From contig JBBQVS010000116.1 of the NCBI GenBank assembly GCA_038211295.1, forward strand, positions 1 to 8,724: 8,724 nt of DNA. The letters are read 5' to 3'. Positions 1-6,138 of the stretch are shown piece after piece. This DNA comes from JBBQVS01 sp038211295. GTDB lineage: Bacteria > Chloroflexota > Ktedonobacteria > Ktedonobacterales > Ktedonobacteraceae. Each line of letters begins with the position of its first letter. The first letter of the stretch is position 1. Below the pieces are notes generated by a model that was given only the letters and a program-made list of their open reading frames with translations, was not told where the DNA came from and did no database searches. Both the position numbers and the translations under genes were made by a program.

Positions 1-2
1 GC

Positions 3-125
3 AGACAGGAACCTCCAGGACATGCAGCCTGTGAAACGCTTCTGGACAGTCCCGCCTCTGCGACTGTACCTGTCGGTACAGCCCGTAAGCGGTCTGGTGG
101 AAAGAAGAATTCCCCTGCTTTCTAA
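3..125 (+). CDS. C-terminal tail of a TnpB-like protein (5'-truncated by the window)
   Basis: This frame is open from the window edge for 40 codons and stops at TAA 123-125, inside the loop-proximal part of the 110-133 hairpin. The visible tail ends TARKRSGGKKNSPAF and is basic and low in complexity, as the segment after the zinc ribbon of TnpB often is. A tnpB stop codon inside the right-end hairpin is typical of IS200/IS605 elements. No catalytic DED residue or zinc finger is visible because those lie upstream of the window, so intactness cannot be judged. A frame-1 reading (1-201) is also open, but it ignores the hairpin architecture. The call depends mainly on the right-end structure. Confidence 0.4.
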   Translation, partial: RQEPPGHAACETLLDSPASATVPVGTARKRSGGKKNSPAF

Positions 126-140
126 GCGGGGAAGTGTCAA
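61..140 (+). ncRNA. Candidate omega RNA (reRNA) scaffold 3' portion
   Basis: TnpB nucleases use an RNA transcribed from the 3' part of tnpB and the right end, with guide sequence taken from just outside the element. The two hairpins here (64-81 and 110-133) and the GTGTCAA end have the layout of the 3' half of such an RNA. The guide would then be the bases from about 141 onward, in the lon leader. This is inference from position and folding; no transcript evidence can be seen. Confidence 0.3.
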
Positions 141-211
141 AGAACACACAGTAGATGACTGCATAGAACAGGTGTTAGATAGGAAGCGGTTAGAAAGATA
201 GGCGTAAGTTC

Positions 212-2842
212 ATGAGTGATTCGGAACGCCAGGACAGTATACAAGAGGGGCAAGAGACGCAAGATGGAAATGTGGTATACCCTCTTGTCGCGTTGAAGAA
301 TGTCGCCGTGTTTCCGCATAACAGCCACGCGCTGGTCATTGGACGCGAGAAGATGGTGCGAGCCGTTGAAGAGGCCATGATGCAGCCGAATCGCACACTG
401 ATTGCGGTTATGCAACGCTCCACTGAAATCGCCGACCCCCGGTTACAAGATATCTTCCAGACCGGCACACTTATCGAAATATCATCTATGCAACGGTTGC
501 AGGATGGTACAATACAGGCTCTTGTACGTGGCATTCAGCGTGTTACCATCACAGAACTTATCGACGATGAGCCTTTTCTTCGCGCCCGCGCCACTCCACA
601 GGCAGAGCCTCATCACAAAGGGGCAAAGGTAGACGCGTTAATCCGCTATGCTACGAACCTTTTTGAGCGATACGCGCAGCTTAACCGTCGCTACTCTTCC
701 GAGGATATCAGTTCAATCATCACACTCAAAACATTGCCACGACTTTCTGATACGCTGGGAGCACATGTCATTACTGATGTATCGCAGCAGCAAGACTTGC
801 TTGAAACGCTAGACCCGATGGAGCGTCTGGACAAGATTTGTGTCATCATTGGCAACGAGATTGAGATACTAGAACTTGAGACGACCATTCGCAGTCGTGT
901 GCGCTCACAGGTGGATCGCTCGCAAAAAGAGTTTTATCTGCGGGAACAACTGCGAGCTATTCAGGAAGAGCTGGGCATGGATAACTCGTCTGAAACCGAC
1001 GAGCTGCGGCTCAAGCTCAAAGAGAAGAGTTTACCGCGCGAGGTCGCCGAGAAGCTGCGTAAAGAGATTGATCGGCTAGAGCGCACACCCGCGCAGTCGG
1101 CGGAGATCACGGTTCTACGCTCGTACATTGACTGGGTGCTTGCTTTACCCTGGAACGAACGCACCACAGACCGCTTCGACCTGGCGGAGACACGACATAT
1201 TCTTGAGGAAGAGCACTACGGCCTGGAAGCAATCAAAGAGCGTATTATCGAATTTCTCGCTGTGCGCCAGTTACGGCAGCAATCGCTCAAACGTCAGACA
1301 CAGGGGAGGTCAAGTGGGAAAGCGGGATATACGGCTCAAGGCGAGAGTCAGGGCCAGATACTCTGCCTGATTGGGCCGCCCGGCGTGGGTAAAACATCGC
1401 TGGGGCAATCAATCGCGCACGCGCTGGGGCGCAAATTTGCGCGTATCTCTCTGGGCGGTGTCCACGACGAGGCCGAGATACGCGGGCATCGGCGTACCTA
1501 TGTTGGCGCATTGCCTGGACGTATTATTCAAAGTATGAAGACGGTTGGAGTTCGCAACCCCGTATTTCTGCTCGATGAGATAGACAAATTATCTTCCGAA
1601 TATCGCGGGGATCCTGCGGCGGCATTACTAGAAGTTCTCGACTCGCAACAGAATAACAGCTTCACGGACCACTATCTGGAAGTACCCTTTGACCTGTCGG
1701 AAGTCTTTTTCATCTGCACAGGCAACGTGAAATACCAGATACCGCGTCCTCTCGCTGACCGCATGGATATTATAGAGTTACCGGGATATATTCTGGATGA
1801 GAAGGTAAATATCGGGTTGCGTCACCTTTTGCCAAAGGTGTTGAACGAGCATGGATTGTTGCCAGAGCAACTCAAAATACCACAGACCGTAATGCAACAT
1901 ATCGTCACCGACTACACACGCGAAGCGGGTGTGCGAAACCTCGAACGCCAGCTTGCAGCAATCAGTCGCAAAGCGGCACGGCGTGTACTGGAGAAGCCCA
2001 GTACCCGTTTACGTCTCACAGCTCACAGCCTGGAACAATACCTCGGTGCGCCGCGCTACAGTAGTGCGCCTCCCGTGCAACGCTCGAAGATAGGGGCAGC
2101 GATGGGACTGGCCGTAACAGAGAATGGCGGCATGTTGCTCTCAGTTGAGGTTGTGACGATGGTTGGCAAGGGTGAATTACTGGTAACGGGTCAGCTTGGC
2201 GAGGTCATGCATGAGTCCGCACGCGCGGCCCTCTCCTACATTCGTACTCGCACAGACGACCTGCAAATCGATCCCAATTTTCAAGAGAACAATGACATTC
2301 ATATTCACCTACCAGAGAACGCACTTCCGAAAGATGGCCCCTCGGCGGGTATTACTATCGCCACCGCGATAATTTCGGCACTGACACGGCGTCCTGTACG
2401 CAGTAATCTAGCAATGACTGGTGAGATCACTCTACTGGGAAGCGTGCTGGGCGTCGGTGGATTGAAAGAAAAAGTCCTGGCGGCGCATCAATCAAATGTT
2501 ACTCACCTGATTGTTCCAGCAGAAAATAAAAACGATCTTGCAAGCATTCCCGTGAAGGTTCGGCAGGGTTTGCACTTCACGCTCGTGGACAATATGGATC
2601 AGGTGGTCGAAGCTGCGTTGGTGGAAGCACCTGTACAAGAAGAGGTAGAGGATACCGAGCACATCGAGCATCCCATAAACATGCATGAGCCGCACGGAGC
2701 CACTCGACGCGCAGGGATTGTCACGACAGAGCAATGGGAGCAAGAAGGCATCGACCCCTCCGCGTTTATGATTCCACCTGTAGAACAACACACACATGAT
2801 GCCTCGCAAGCACAAACGCGACGCGACGGCAAACAAAAATAG
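212..2842 (+). CDS. lon: ATP-dependent Lon protease (endopeptidase La)
   Basis: This is a cytosolic AAA+ serine protease that unfolds and degrades damaged and regulatory proteins. Its 876 residues compare with about 784 in E. coli. Domains in order: N-terminal substrate-binding domain (about 22-210), coiled-coil region (about 230-320), AAA+ module and protease domain. Walker A is GPPGVGKT (388-395) and Walker B is FLLDE with D455 and E456. The Ser-Lys protease has S711 in PKDGPSAG and K754 in GGLKEK, 43 residues apart as in E. coli (S679/K722), so it should be active. Two oddities: a polar insertion just before Walker A (about 361-379), and an acidic, His-containing tail after about residue 803. 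The ATG at 212 is chosen because the conserved domain begins near residue 22. The ribosome site is weak (AGG at 200-202). A probable IS right end finishes about 70 bp upstream, and no convincing sigma70 promoter is visible in between. A 2-base-pair-scale frame problem is not seen; the gene looks intact. Confidence 0.97.
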   Translation: MSDSERQDSIQEGQETQDGNVVYPLVALKNVAVFPHNSHALVIGREKMVRAVEEAMMQPNRTLIAVMQRSTEIADPRLQDIFQTGTLIEISSMQRLQDGTIQALVRGIQRVTITELIDDEPFLRARATPQAEPHHKGAKVDALIRYATNLFERYAQLNRRYSSEDISSIITLKTLPRLSDTLGAHVITDVSQQQDLLETLDPMERLDKICVIIGNEIEILELETTIRSRVRSQVDRSQKEFYLREQLRAIQEELGMDNSSETDELRLKLKEKSLPREVAEKLRKEIDRLERTPAQSAEITVLRSYIDWVLALPWNERTTDRFDLAETRHILEEEHYGLEAIKERIIEFLAVRQLRQQSLKRQTQGRSSGKAGYTAQGESQGQILCLIGPPGVGKTSLGQSIAHALGRKFARISLGGVHDEAEIRGHRRTYVGALPGRIIQSMKTVGVRNPVFLLDEIDKLSSEYRGDPAAALLEVLDSQQNNSFTDHYLEVPFDLSEVFFICTGNVKYQIPRPLADRMDIIELPGYILDEKVNIGLRHLLPKVLNEHGLLPEQLKIPQTVMQHIVTDYTREAGVRNLERQLAAISRKAARRVLEKPSTRLRLTAHSLEQYLGAPRYSSAPPVQRSKIGAAMGLAVTENGGMLLSVEVVTMVGKGELLVTGQLGEVMHESARAALSYIRTRTDDLQIDPNFQENNDIHIHLPENALPKDGPSAGITIATAIISALTRRPVRSNLAMTGEITLLGSVLGVGGLKEKVLAAHQSNVTHLIVPAENKNDLASIPVKVRQGLHFTLVDNMDQVVEAALVEAPVQEEVEDTEHIEHPINMHEPHGATRRAGIVTTEQWEQEGIDPSAFMIPPVEQHTHDASQAQTRRDGKQK

Positions 2843-2902
2843 AGTGAGATAAATACATCGCTCGTTCGTTGTATGAGGTAAGAAGTGTAACCTGAGTAAC
2901 AT

Positions 2903-2923
2903 AGCTGGTGTGAGCCAGCTTTT
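2903..2923 (+). terminator. Short intrinsic terminator-like hairpin after lon
   Basis: AGCTGG (2903-2908) pairs perfectly with CCAGCT (2915-2920) across a 6-nt loop and is followed by a run of four T. The T tract is short, so termination may be partial. The right arm overlaps the first promoter-like repeat (2915-2944), so the same bases may serve two purposes. Confidence 0.45.
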
Positions 2924-2944
2924 GACAGGGTACTACGTATACAA
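2915..2944 (+). promoter_or_regulatory. Promoter-like repeat, copy 1 (ECF-type, + strand)
   Basis: This 30-bp unit carries CCAGCTTTTGACAGG, five variable bases, then ACGTATACAA. It matches copy 2 (3015-3044) at all but seven positions, and the mismatches cluster in the middle. Read as an ECF-sigma promoter, the -35 would be the CCAGCTT region and the -10 CGTATA at 2936-2941, separated by the same distance as in copy 2. It has AGC where copy 2 has AAC, so it may be the weaker site. A repressor or activator operator is an alternative. Confidence 0.4.
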
Positions 2945-2966
2945 CAAGGCTTCTCAAAAGTTGTTG
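2936..2966 (-). promoter_or_regulatory. Inverted promoter-like copy sharing the GTATAC of copy 1
   Basis: On the minus strand, CAACTTTTGA (2963 down to 2954) is identical to the 10 bases of copy 2 at 3016-3025. Sixteen bases after its AAC comes TGTATAC (2943-2937), against CGTATAC at the same distance in copy 2. The GTATAC is palindromic (2937-2942) and is therefore shared with + strand copy 1. If active, it would transcribe towards the 3' end of lon, antisense to it. It could equally be one half of a divergent operator. Confidence 0.3.
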
Positions 2967-3025
2967 CACCAGGCATGAATGGCGTGACATAGGCAATTTT
3001 TGTAGTGATGCCGTCCAACTTTTGA
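2954..3025. repeat. Imperfect inverted repeat in the lon downstream gap
   Basis: TCAAAAGTTG (2954-2963) and CAACTTTTGA (3016-3025) are perfect complements, and inside them GGCAT (2972-2976) and ATGCC (3008-3012) also pair. Together they could form an interrupted stem about 70 bases long. The outer arms are the same motif as the promoter-like repeats, so the inverted repeat may be a by-product of oppositely oriented binding sites rather than a functional RNA hairpin. Confidence 0.4.
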
Positions 3026-3044
3026 CAGGTGCTGACGTATACAT
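3015..3044 (+). promoter_or_regulatory. Promoter-like repeat, copy 2 (ECF-type, + strand)
   Basis: This copy starts exactly 100 bp after copy 1. It carries AAC at 3017-3019, 16 bases, then CGTATA at 3036-3041. An AAC-containing -35 and a CGTATA -10 about 16 bases apart is the general form recognised by ECF sigma factors such as SigW. The predicted transcript would start near 3049 and run about 125 bases before the membrane-protein gene. The TTGACA inside it (3022-3027) is only 10 bases from TATACA, too close for a sigma70 promoter. Confidence 0.45.
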
Positions 3045-3159
3045 TGACAGAGATGGGTACTGCTTAAAAAAGAGACATCCCAATTGCCCGGCTATTCACC
3101 GTTCTCTGAAGAGGGAAGATGCGATGCTTCTCGCTGCAATAATTTTATCTGTTGTATTT

Positions 3160-3167
3160 AGGAGAGG
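3160..3167 (+). promoter_or_regulatory. Ribosome binding site fixing the start at 3176
   Basis: AGGAGAGG lies 8 bases before the ATG at 3176. It is strong and correctly spaced, which rules against the in-frame TTG at 3152, since that codon lies upstream of the site. Confidence 0.85.
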
Positions 3168-3175
3168 AAAAACTC

Positions 3176-3844
3176 ATGAGCTATCAGGGACAAGACCCCA
3201 ATCAGCAAGGCCAGAATCCAAACTCTGGTCAATATGGTGGCTACAATCCCGTTCCCCAACCCCAGCCTACTGACCCCTATAGTGGCCAGCAGTATGTTCA
3301 GCCTGAGCAGCAAGGCGGCTATGCAGGCTATGGACAGCAGCCAGCGCAACCAGGATATGGGCAGCAGCCCCCAGTCTATGGACAGCCTCCTGTATACGGA
3401 CAACCTGGTTATCAGGCACCGGCCTACGGACAGCAACCCTATGGGCAGCAGCAACAGTATATGGGTGCAAACGCGGCGGCGGGTGGTAGCACCTTGAATC
3501 TTGATCCTAATGTTGCAGCACTACTCAGCTACCTGCTTGTCCCATTTCTACCAATCGCGGCACTAGTCATCTTCCTGATGGAAAAGAAAAACCGCTTTGT
3601 GCGCTTCCACGCCATGCAGTCTCTTATCCTCGGAGGGGGTTTGATCGCCTTATCAATTATTGTCCGCATTCTCGCGTATGTTCCCGTTCTAGGGCTTGTC
3701 GCGAGTTGTGCCTATGGACTGGTCTGGCTTGGTGCGCTCGTTCTTTACATCATTTTGATGGTACAGGGCTTCCAGAACAAGATGTTCAAGCTGCCTGTGA
3801 TCGGTGATTACGCGGAACGGTATGCAAATCAGGGCATACAATAA
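3176..3844 (+). CDS. Q/G/Y/P-rich DUF4870/Tic20-like membrane protein
   Basis: The protein has 222 residues in two halves. Residues 1-105 are low complexity, rich in Gln, Gly, Tyr and Pro, with repeated YGQQP and VYGQP units; this half is probably disordered and cytoplasmic. Residues 111-222 hold three hydrophobic segments (about 113-135, 149-169 and 171-196). Between the first two is a basic loop, EKKNRFVRFHAMQSL, which matches the 'FVRFHA-QSL' signature seen in DUF4870/Tic20-like small membrane proteins. The family has no established enzymatic function, and I infer none. The gene stands alone, downstream of two promoter-like repeats and upstream of a 14-bp inverted repeat. If those repeats are ECF promoters, an envelope-stress role would be plausible. 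The start follows a strong AGGAGAGG. Family assignment is fairly secure; function is unknown. Confidence 0.85.
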   Translation: MSYQGQDPNQQGQNPNSGQYGGYNPVPQPQPTDPYSGQQYVQPEQQGGYAGYGQQPAQPGYGQQPPVYGQPPVYGQPGYQAPAYGQQPYGQQQQYMGANAAAGGSTLNLDPNVAALLSYLLVPFLPIAALVIFLMEKKNRFVRFHAMQSLILGGGLIALSIIVRILAYVPVLGLVASCAYGLVWLGALVLYIILMVQGFQNKMFKLPVIGDYAERYANQGIQ

Positions 3845-3863
3845 GACTGTCCTTTATAAGAGC

Positions 3864-3911
3864 TAGAGGGAAACAGGGGCAGATCAGTACAATCTCTCCT
3901 GTTTCCCTCTA
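3864..3911. terminator. 14-bp perfect inverted repeat, probable bidirectional terminator
   Basis: TAGAGGGAAACAGG (3864-3877) pairs perfectly with CCTGTTTCCCTCTA (3898-3911) around a 20-base loop. It sits 19 bases after the stop of the membrane-protein gene and just beyond the 3' end of the convergent 5S gene, so it is placed to stop both transcripts. No strong T tract follows in either direction, so it could instead be a blocking or processing hairpin. Confidence 0.6.
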
Positions 3912-3925
3912 TAGTTTGGTGTAGC

Positions 3926-3938
3926 AAAAAACCACCTG
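3926..3938 (-). terminator. Terminal T run after 5S rRNA
   Basis: On the minus strand the 5S trailer ends CAGGTGG followed by six T (3931-3926). A weak local hairpin AACC-AGGT-GGTT precedes it. A stronger partner is the 5S leader: AACCACCTG in the leader (+ strand 4081-4089) is fully complementary to CAGGTGGTT in the trailer (+ strand 3930-3938). Termination may therefore rely on the small hairpin, on the long-range stem, or on the 3864-3911 hairpin further on. Confidence 0.45.
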
Positions 3939-3946
3939 GTTGGGCG

Positions 3947-4069
<123 letters not shown>

Positions 4070-4072
<3 letters not shown>

Positions 4073-4089
4073 TGCACATGCAGGTGGTT
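4070..4089 (-). other. 5S leader: hairpin and long-range pairing with trailer
   Basis: The leader contains ACCTGC/GCAGGT (4085-4080 with 4075-4070 on the minus strand, 4-base loop), which overlaps the first bases of the mature 5S. The same bases include AACCACCTG, complementary over 9 bp to the trailer (3930-3938). These two foldings exclude each other. The long-range one resembles the processing stems that surround rRNAs. Confidence 0.45.
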
Positions 4090-4104
4090 CTCTTGACAAA
4101 ATGA

Positions 4105-4133
4105 ATGATACCACAGACATCACGACTTGTCAA
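4105..4133 (-). promoter_or_regulatory. Sigma70 promoter of the 5S rRNA gene
   Basis: On the minus strand TTGACA (4133-4128), 17 bases, TATCAT (4110-4105). This is a perfect -35, a 5/6 -10 and ideal spacing. Transcription is expected to begin near 4097, about 25 bases before the mature 5S end. Confidence 0.85.
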
Positions 4134-4175
4134 CACTTTTTTCACAACTTTGAAGAAACTCACAAAACTCGTTGC

Positions 4176-4204
4176 TTGCCACGAGTTGCGCGATGCGTTA
4201 CACT
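4176..4204 (+). promoter_or_regulatory. Likely sigma70 promoter of the queD operon
   Basis: TTGCCA (4176-4181), 17 bases, TACACT (4199-4204). The expected start near 4211 is 12 bases before the structured leader element. It is divergent from the 5S promoter, with about 43 bp between the two -35 boxes. Confidence 0.5.
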
Positions 4205-4222
4205 ACATTAAAAGTATACAGG

Positions 4223-4260
4223 TGAGGGCCTGGACTATCATGCCCTCAAACTAAAGCCAG
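4223..4260 (+). promoter_or_regulatory. H-type pseudoknot leader, possible preQ1 riboswitch
   Basis: TGAGGGC (4223-4229) pairs with GCCCTCA (4242-4248) around a 12-base loop. The first loop bases CTGG (4230-4233) can pair with CCAG (4257-4260), with an A-rich connector (AAACTAAAG) between. Stem, loop pairing to a downstream A-rich tail, and position 28 bases before a queuosine gene are the hallmarks of preQ1-I riboswitches, which repress such genes when preQ1 is present. The conserved cytosine that contacts preQ1, normally just before the second stem strand, is not in register here (T4241), so it may be a variant class or a chance fold. The queD ribosome site begins at 4272, close enough for translational control. 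Confidence 0.4.
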
Positions 4261-4288
4261 TCAAGAAACACAAGGAATAGTTATTCAT

Positions 4289-4735
4289 ATGCGATTCGCG
4301 CTACTAAGTAAAACATTTCGGTTTGAAGCGGCACATCATCTGCCGGGGCATCGCGGCAAGTGTGCACGCCTTCATGGGCATTCTTATAAGCTAGAGGTGA
4401 CACTACGAGGCCCCGTTAACGAGGCCCCTGGGCAGTCCGTACATGGCATGGTAATGGATTTTGAGGACGTTTCGCGTATTGTGCGGAGTTCCCTCCTTGA
4501 ACCGCTCGACCATCAAGACCTCAACCAGGTTCTAAATATTCAGACAACAGCAGAAAATCTTGTGCATTGGATGTGGGATGCGCTCGTTGCAGCGGGCCTG
4601 CCAGTAACACTTCTTTATCGCCTGCGCCTGTGGGAAACGGAGAGCGGCTACGTGGAGATTACGCAGGCCGAGCGTGAAGAAGCGTATAGCGGCGAGGAAG
4701 TTATCGTACCCCAGATGAGCGAGCAGGCATTATGA
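4289..4735 (+). CDS. queD: 6-carboxy-5,6,7,8-tetrahydropterin synthase QueD
   Basis: QueD converts 7,8-dihydroneopterin triphosphate to 6-carboxytetrahydropterin, the second step of the queuosine/7-deazaguanine pathway, in the cytosol. The protein has 148 residues, a little longer than the usual 120. The zinc ligands are visible as H16 (in EAAHHL) and H29/H31 (in LHGHSY). The catalytic cysteine is C25 in GKCARLHGH, with D74-H75 in DHQDLN and E116 in LWETES. This arrangement separates QueD from PTPS-type pterin enzymes. AAGGA (4272-4276) lies 12 bases before the ATG. It is first in a run with queE, whose ATG overlaps the stop as ATGA. The upstream leader may be a preQ1 switch. Confidence 0.94.
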   Translation: MRFALLSKTFRFEAAHHLPGHRGKCARLHGHSYKLEVTLRGPVNEAPGQSVHGMVMDFEDVSRIVRSSLLEPLDHQDLNQVLNIQTTAENLVHWMWDALVAAGLPVTLLYRLRLWETESGYVEITQAEREEAYSGEEVIVPQMSEQAL

Positions 4736-5427
4736 ACGTAATGGAGATTTACCGCTCGGTACAGGGCGAAGGGTTGCTCCTCGGCGTTCCCACTACGTTT
4801 GTACGCTTCTTCGCGTGTAACCTGCGCTGTTCCTGGTGTGATACCAAGTATTCATGGAGCGTGCGCGAGGGCGGCACATGGGAATCGCTCACGCCACAGG
4901 TGGTAGCGGAGCAAGTACATGTACAGGGAGCACGTCATGTTGTGCTAACAGGTGGCGAGCCAACGCTGCAAAAGGAACTACCCCAACTGGCGGAACTACT
5001 CAAAGCGATGGGGCATCATCTGACTATTGAAACAAACACAACCATTTTCCCAGAGGCATCAATCTCACTCATCGACCTATGGAGTCTGTCACCTAAACTT
5101 CAGAGCGCAGGCGAGAGCTACCTGCGCTATCCGATTATCGAGCGTTTTCTTGGCACGCTGCCACCGGAGCGGCAACAATGGAAATTTGTTGTGCGCGACG
5201 ACGCCGATGAGCAACAGCTGCGTGTTCTGCTCGCACGCTATCCAGACTTTGTAGAACGGAAAGTGCCAATTATTCTGCAACCAGAAGGAGATGCGGCATC
5301 GCCCGACTATCCTACGGCACTAGGACAGCTCGCGGAGCGAGTGCGAAATCCATTCTGGGATAAGTATTATGTGCGCGTGCTACCACAGATGCATGTGATT
5401 ATCTGGGGTAGAAGACGCTGGGTATAG
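4732..5427 (+). CDS. queE: 7-carboxy-7-deazaguanine synthase QueE
   Basis: QueE is a radical-SAM enzyme that rearranges 6-carboxytetrahydropterin to 7-carboxy-7-deazaguanine, the step directly after QueD. The protein has 231 residues. The iron-sulfur cluster motif is C29-N-L-R-C33-S-W-C36-D, the CxxxCxxC typical of this family, preceded by the conserved YRSVQGEG. The SAM-binding segment LTGGEPTLQ follows, and the C-terminus carries VLPQMHVIIWG, close to the usual QueE ending. The start overlaps the queD stop by 4 bases, so the two are translationally coupled. No queC or queF is in the window. Confidence 0.94.
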   Translation: MNVMEIYRSVQGEGLLLGVPTTFVRFFACNLRCSWCDTKYSWSVREGGTWESLTPQVVAEQVHVQGARHVVLTGGEPTLQKELPQLAELLKAMGHHLTIETNTTIFPEASISLIDLWSLSPKLQSAGESYLRYPIIERFLGTLPPERQQWKFVVRDDADEQQLRVLLARYPDFVERKVPIILQPEGDAASPDYPTALGQLAERVRNPFWDKYYVRVLPQMHVIIWGRRRWV

Positions 5428-5440
5428 AGAGGGAGAAAAC

Positions 5441-6079
5441 ATGTCGGACTATGCACAGGTACAAACGTATGCCACCTGTAACGAGCGCACATATTCTCTT
5501 GTCGCCGCACACTATCGACTGGTACTAGAGCAGCTCGGTTGTAGCAATGTTCTGGTTTTACAGTGGCTTGATAGCTTGCGCTGGCCCACGTCAGATGAGG
5601 ATGGGCCGGGCGATGTCTATGCCGCGCCTTTTATGCTCACACCAATTGATATATCCAACCAGACCATCGAATGCGCGGGCATCGAGGTTTCGCTGTACGA
5701 TAATGCGGCAATTCCCAGCACGGCGGAATTGCCGACCTGGGTGGGCTTCAACCTGCTATTCGATGTGGATATGTTGCACCCAGGTTCAGGTGCGCCCTAT
5801 TCCGAGAAGACAGGCACGTTGCTGTGGCACATTGTGCGAAAGCAAGCCGGCGCGTTTCGCGAACTGGGGGCGTACTTTACAGATGAATGGCAGGAAAATC
5901 AACCTTGGCGTGCGCTCACTGCCCAGCTGGGCAACCCCTGGGATTTTGACCTGGCGATCTTCCCACGCTCACAGGCAGAGCACTTTTCAGAAGTACCCGC
6001 GGGATTTGAAGGCACAGTAACAGCGCAAGGATTTGGATTTGCGCAAGCAAACCGTTGGCAGAAACTTCCCTGGAAGTAG
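5441..6079 (+). CDS. Uncharacterised 212-residue protein, third gene of the que operon
   Basis: I do not recognise this family. The gene begins 13 bases after the queE stop with GGGAG 5 bases upstream of ATG, so it is very likely co-transcribed. The product is acidic and rich in aromatic residues, with many Trp (for example LQWLDSLRW and the final NRWQKLPWK), and has no signal peptide or membrane segment. It opens MSDYAQVQTYATCNERTY; two Cys (13, 34) lie near the start and a third is in IECAG. It is not QueF: the QueF cysteine/glutamate catalytic pattern is absent. Nor is it QueC: no PP-loop SGG motif is present. No enzymatic activity can be assigned. Its position suggests, but does not prove, a link to deazaguanine metabolism. 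Confidence 0.8.
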   Translation: MSDYAQVQTYATCNERTYSLVAAHYRLVLEQLGCSNVLVLQWLDSLRWPTSDEDGPGDVYAAPFMLTPIDISNQTIECAGIEVSLYDNAAIPSTAELPTWVGFNLLFDVDMLHPGSGAPYSEKTGTLLWHIVRKQAGAFRELGAYFTDEWQENQPWRALTAQLGNPWDFDLAIFPRSQAEHFSEVPAGFEGTVTAQGFGFAQANRWQKLPWK

Positions 6080-6138
6080 TGGAAAATGTTTCTAAACTAA
6101 TTTTCAGAGAAGACATAAAAAAATCTAACCCTCTTCTA

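Larger units (their letters stand above)
1..140 (+). mobile_element. Right end of an IS200/IS605-type element (probable)
   Basis: Two hairpins are seen directly. One is CTGTACC/GGTACAG (64-70 with 75-81, 4-nt loop). The other is TTCCCC-T-GCTT/AAGC-GGGGAA (110-120 with 124-133) with one bulged T and a TCT loop. The second is followed by GTGTCAA (134-140). Subterminal imperfect hairpins with a bulged base close to the end of tnpB are characteristic of IS200/IS605 right ends, and TCAA is the right cleavage site of IS608. The element therefore probably ends at about 140, with genomic sequence resuming at 141. Its left part lies outside the window. The family assignment rests on structure and remembered pattern, not on a search. 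Confidence 0.5.

Noticed and set aside
1..201. Frame-1 open reading to a TAG at 199, as the end of an upstream gene
   Set aside because: It runs through the right-end hairpins and past the probable element boundary; its composition gives no recognisable family. The frame stopping inside the hairpin fits IS605 architecture better.
2922..2943. TTGACA ... TATACA read as a sigma70 promoter (also 3022-3043)
   Set aside because: Only 10 bases separate the boxes in both copies, far below the 16-18 needed.
2915..3044. Two repeats as a minimal CRISPR array
   Set aside because: Only two copies with a variable centre and 70 bases between them, no cas genes; the structure fits promoter or operator sites better.
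3152..3175. Upstream TTG start adding 8 residues to the membrane protein
   Set aside because: The strong AGGAGAGG site lies downstream of that TTG and is correctly spaced for ATG 3176.
5441..6079. Third gene as QueF or QueC
   Set aside because: Neither the QueF catalytic Cys/Glu pattern nor a QueC PP-loop is present.
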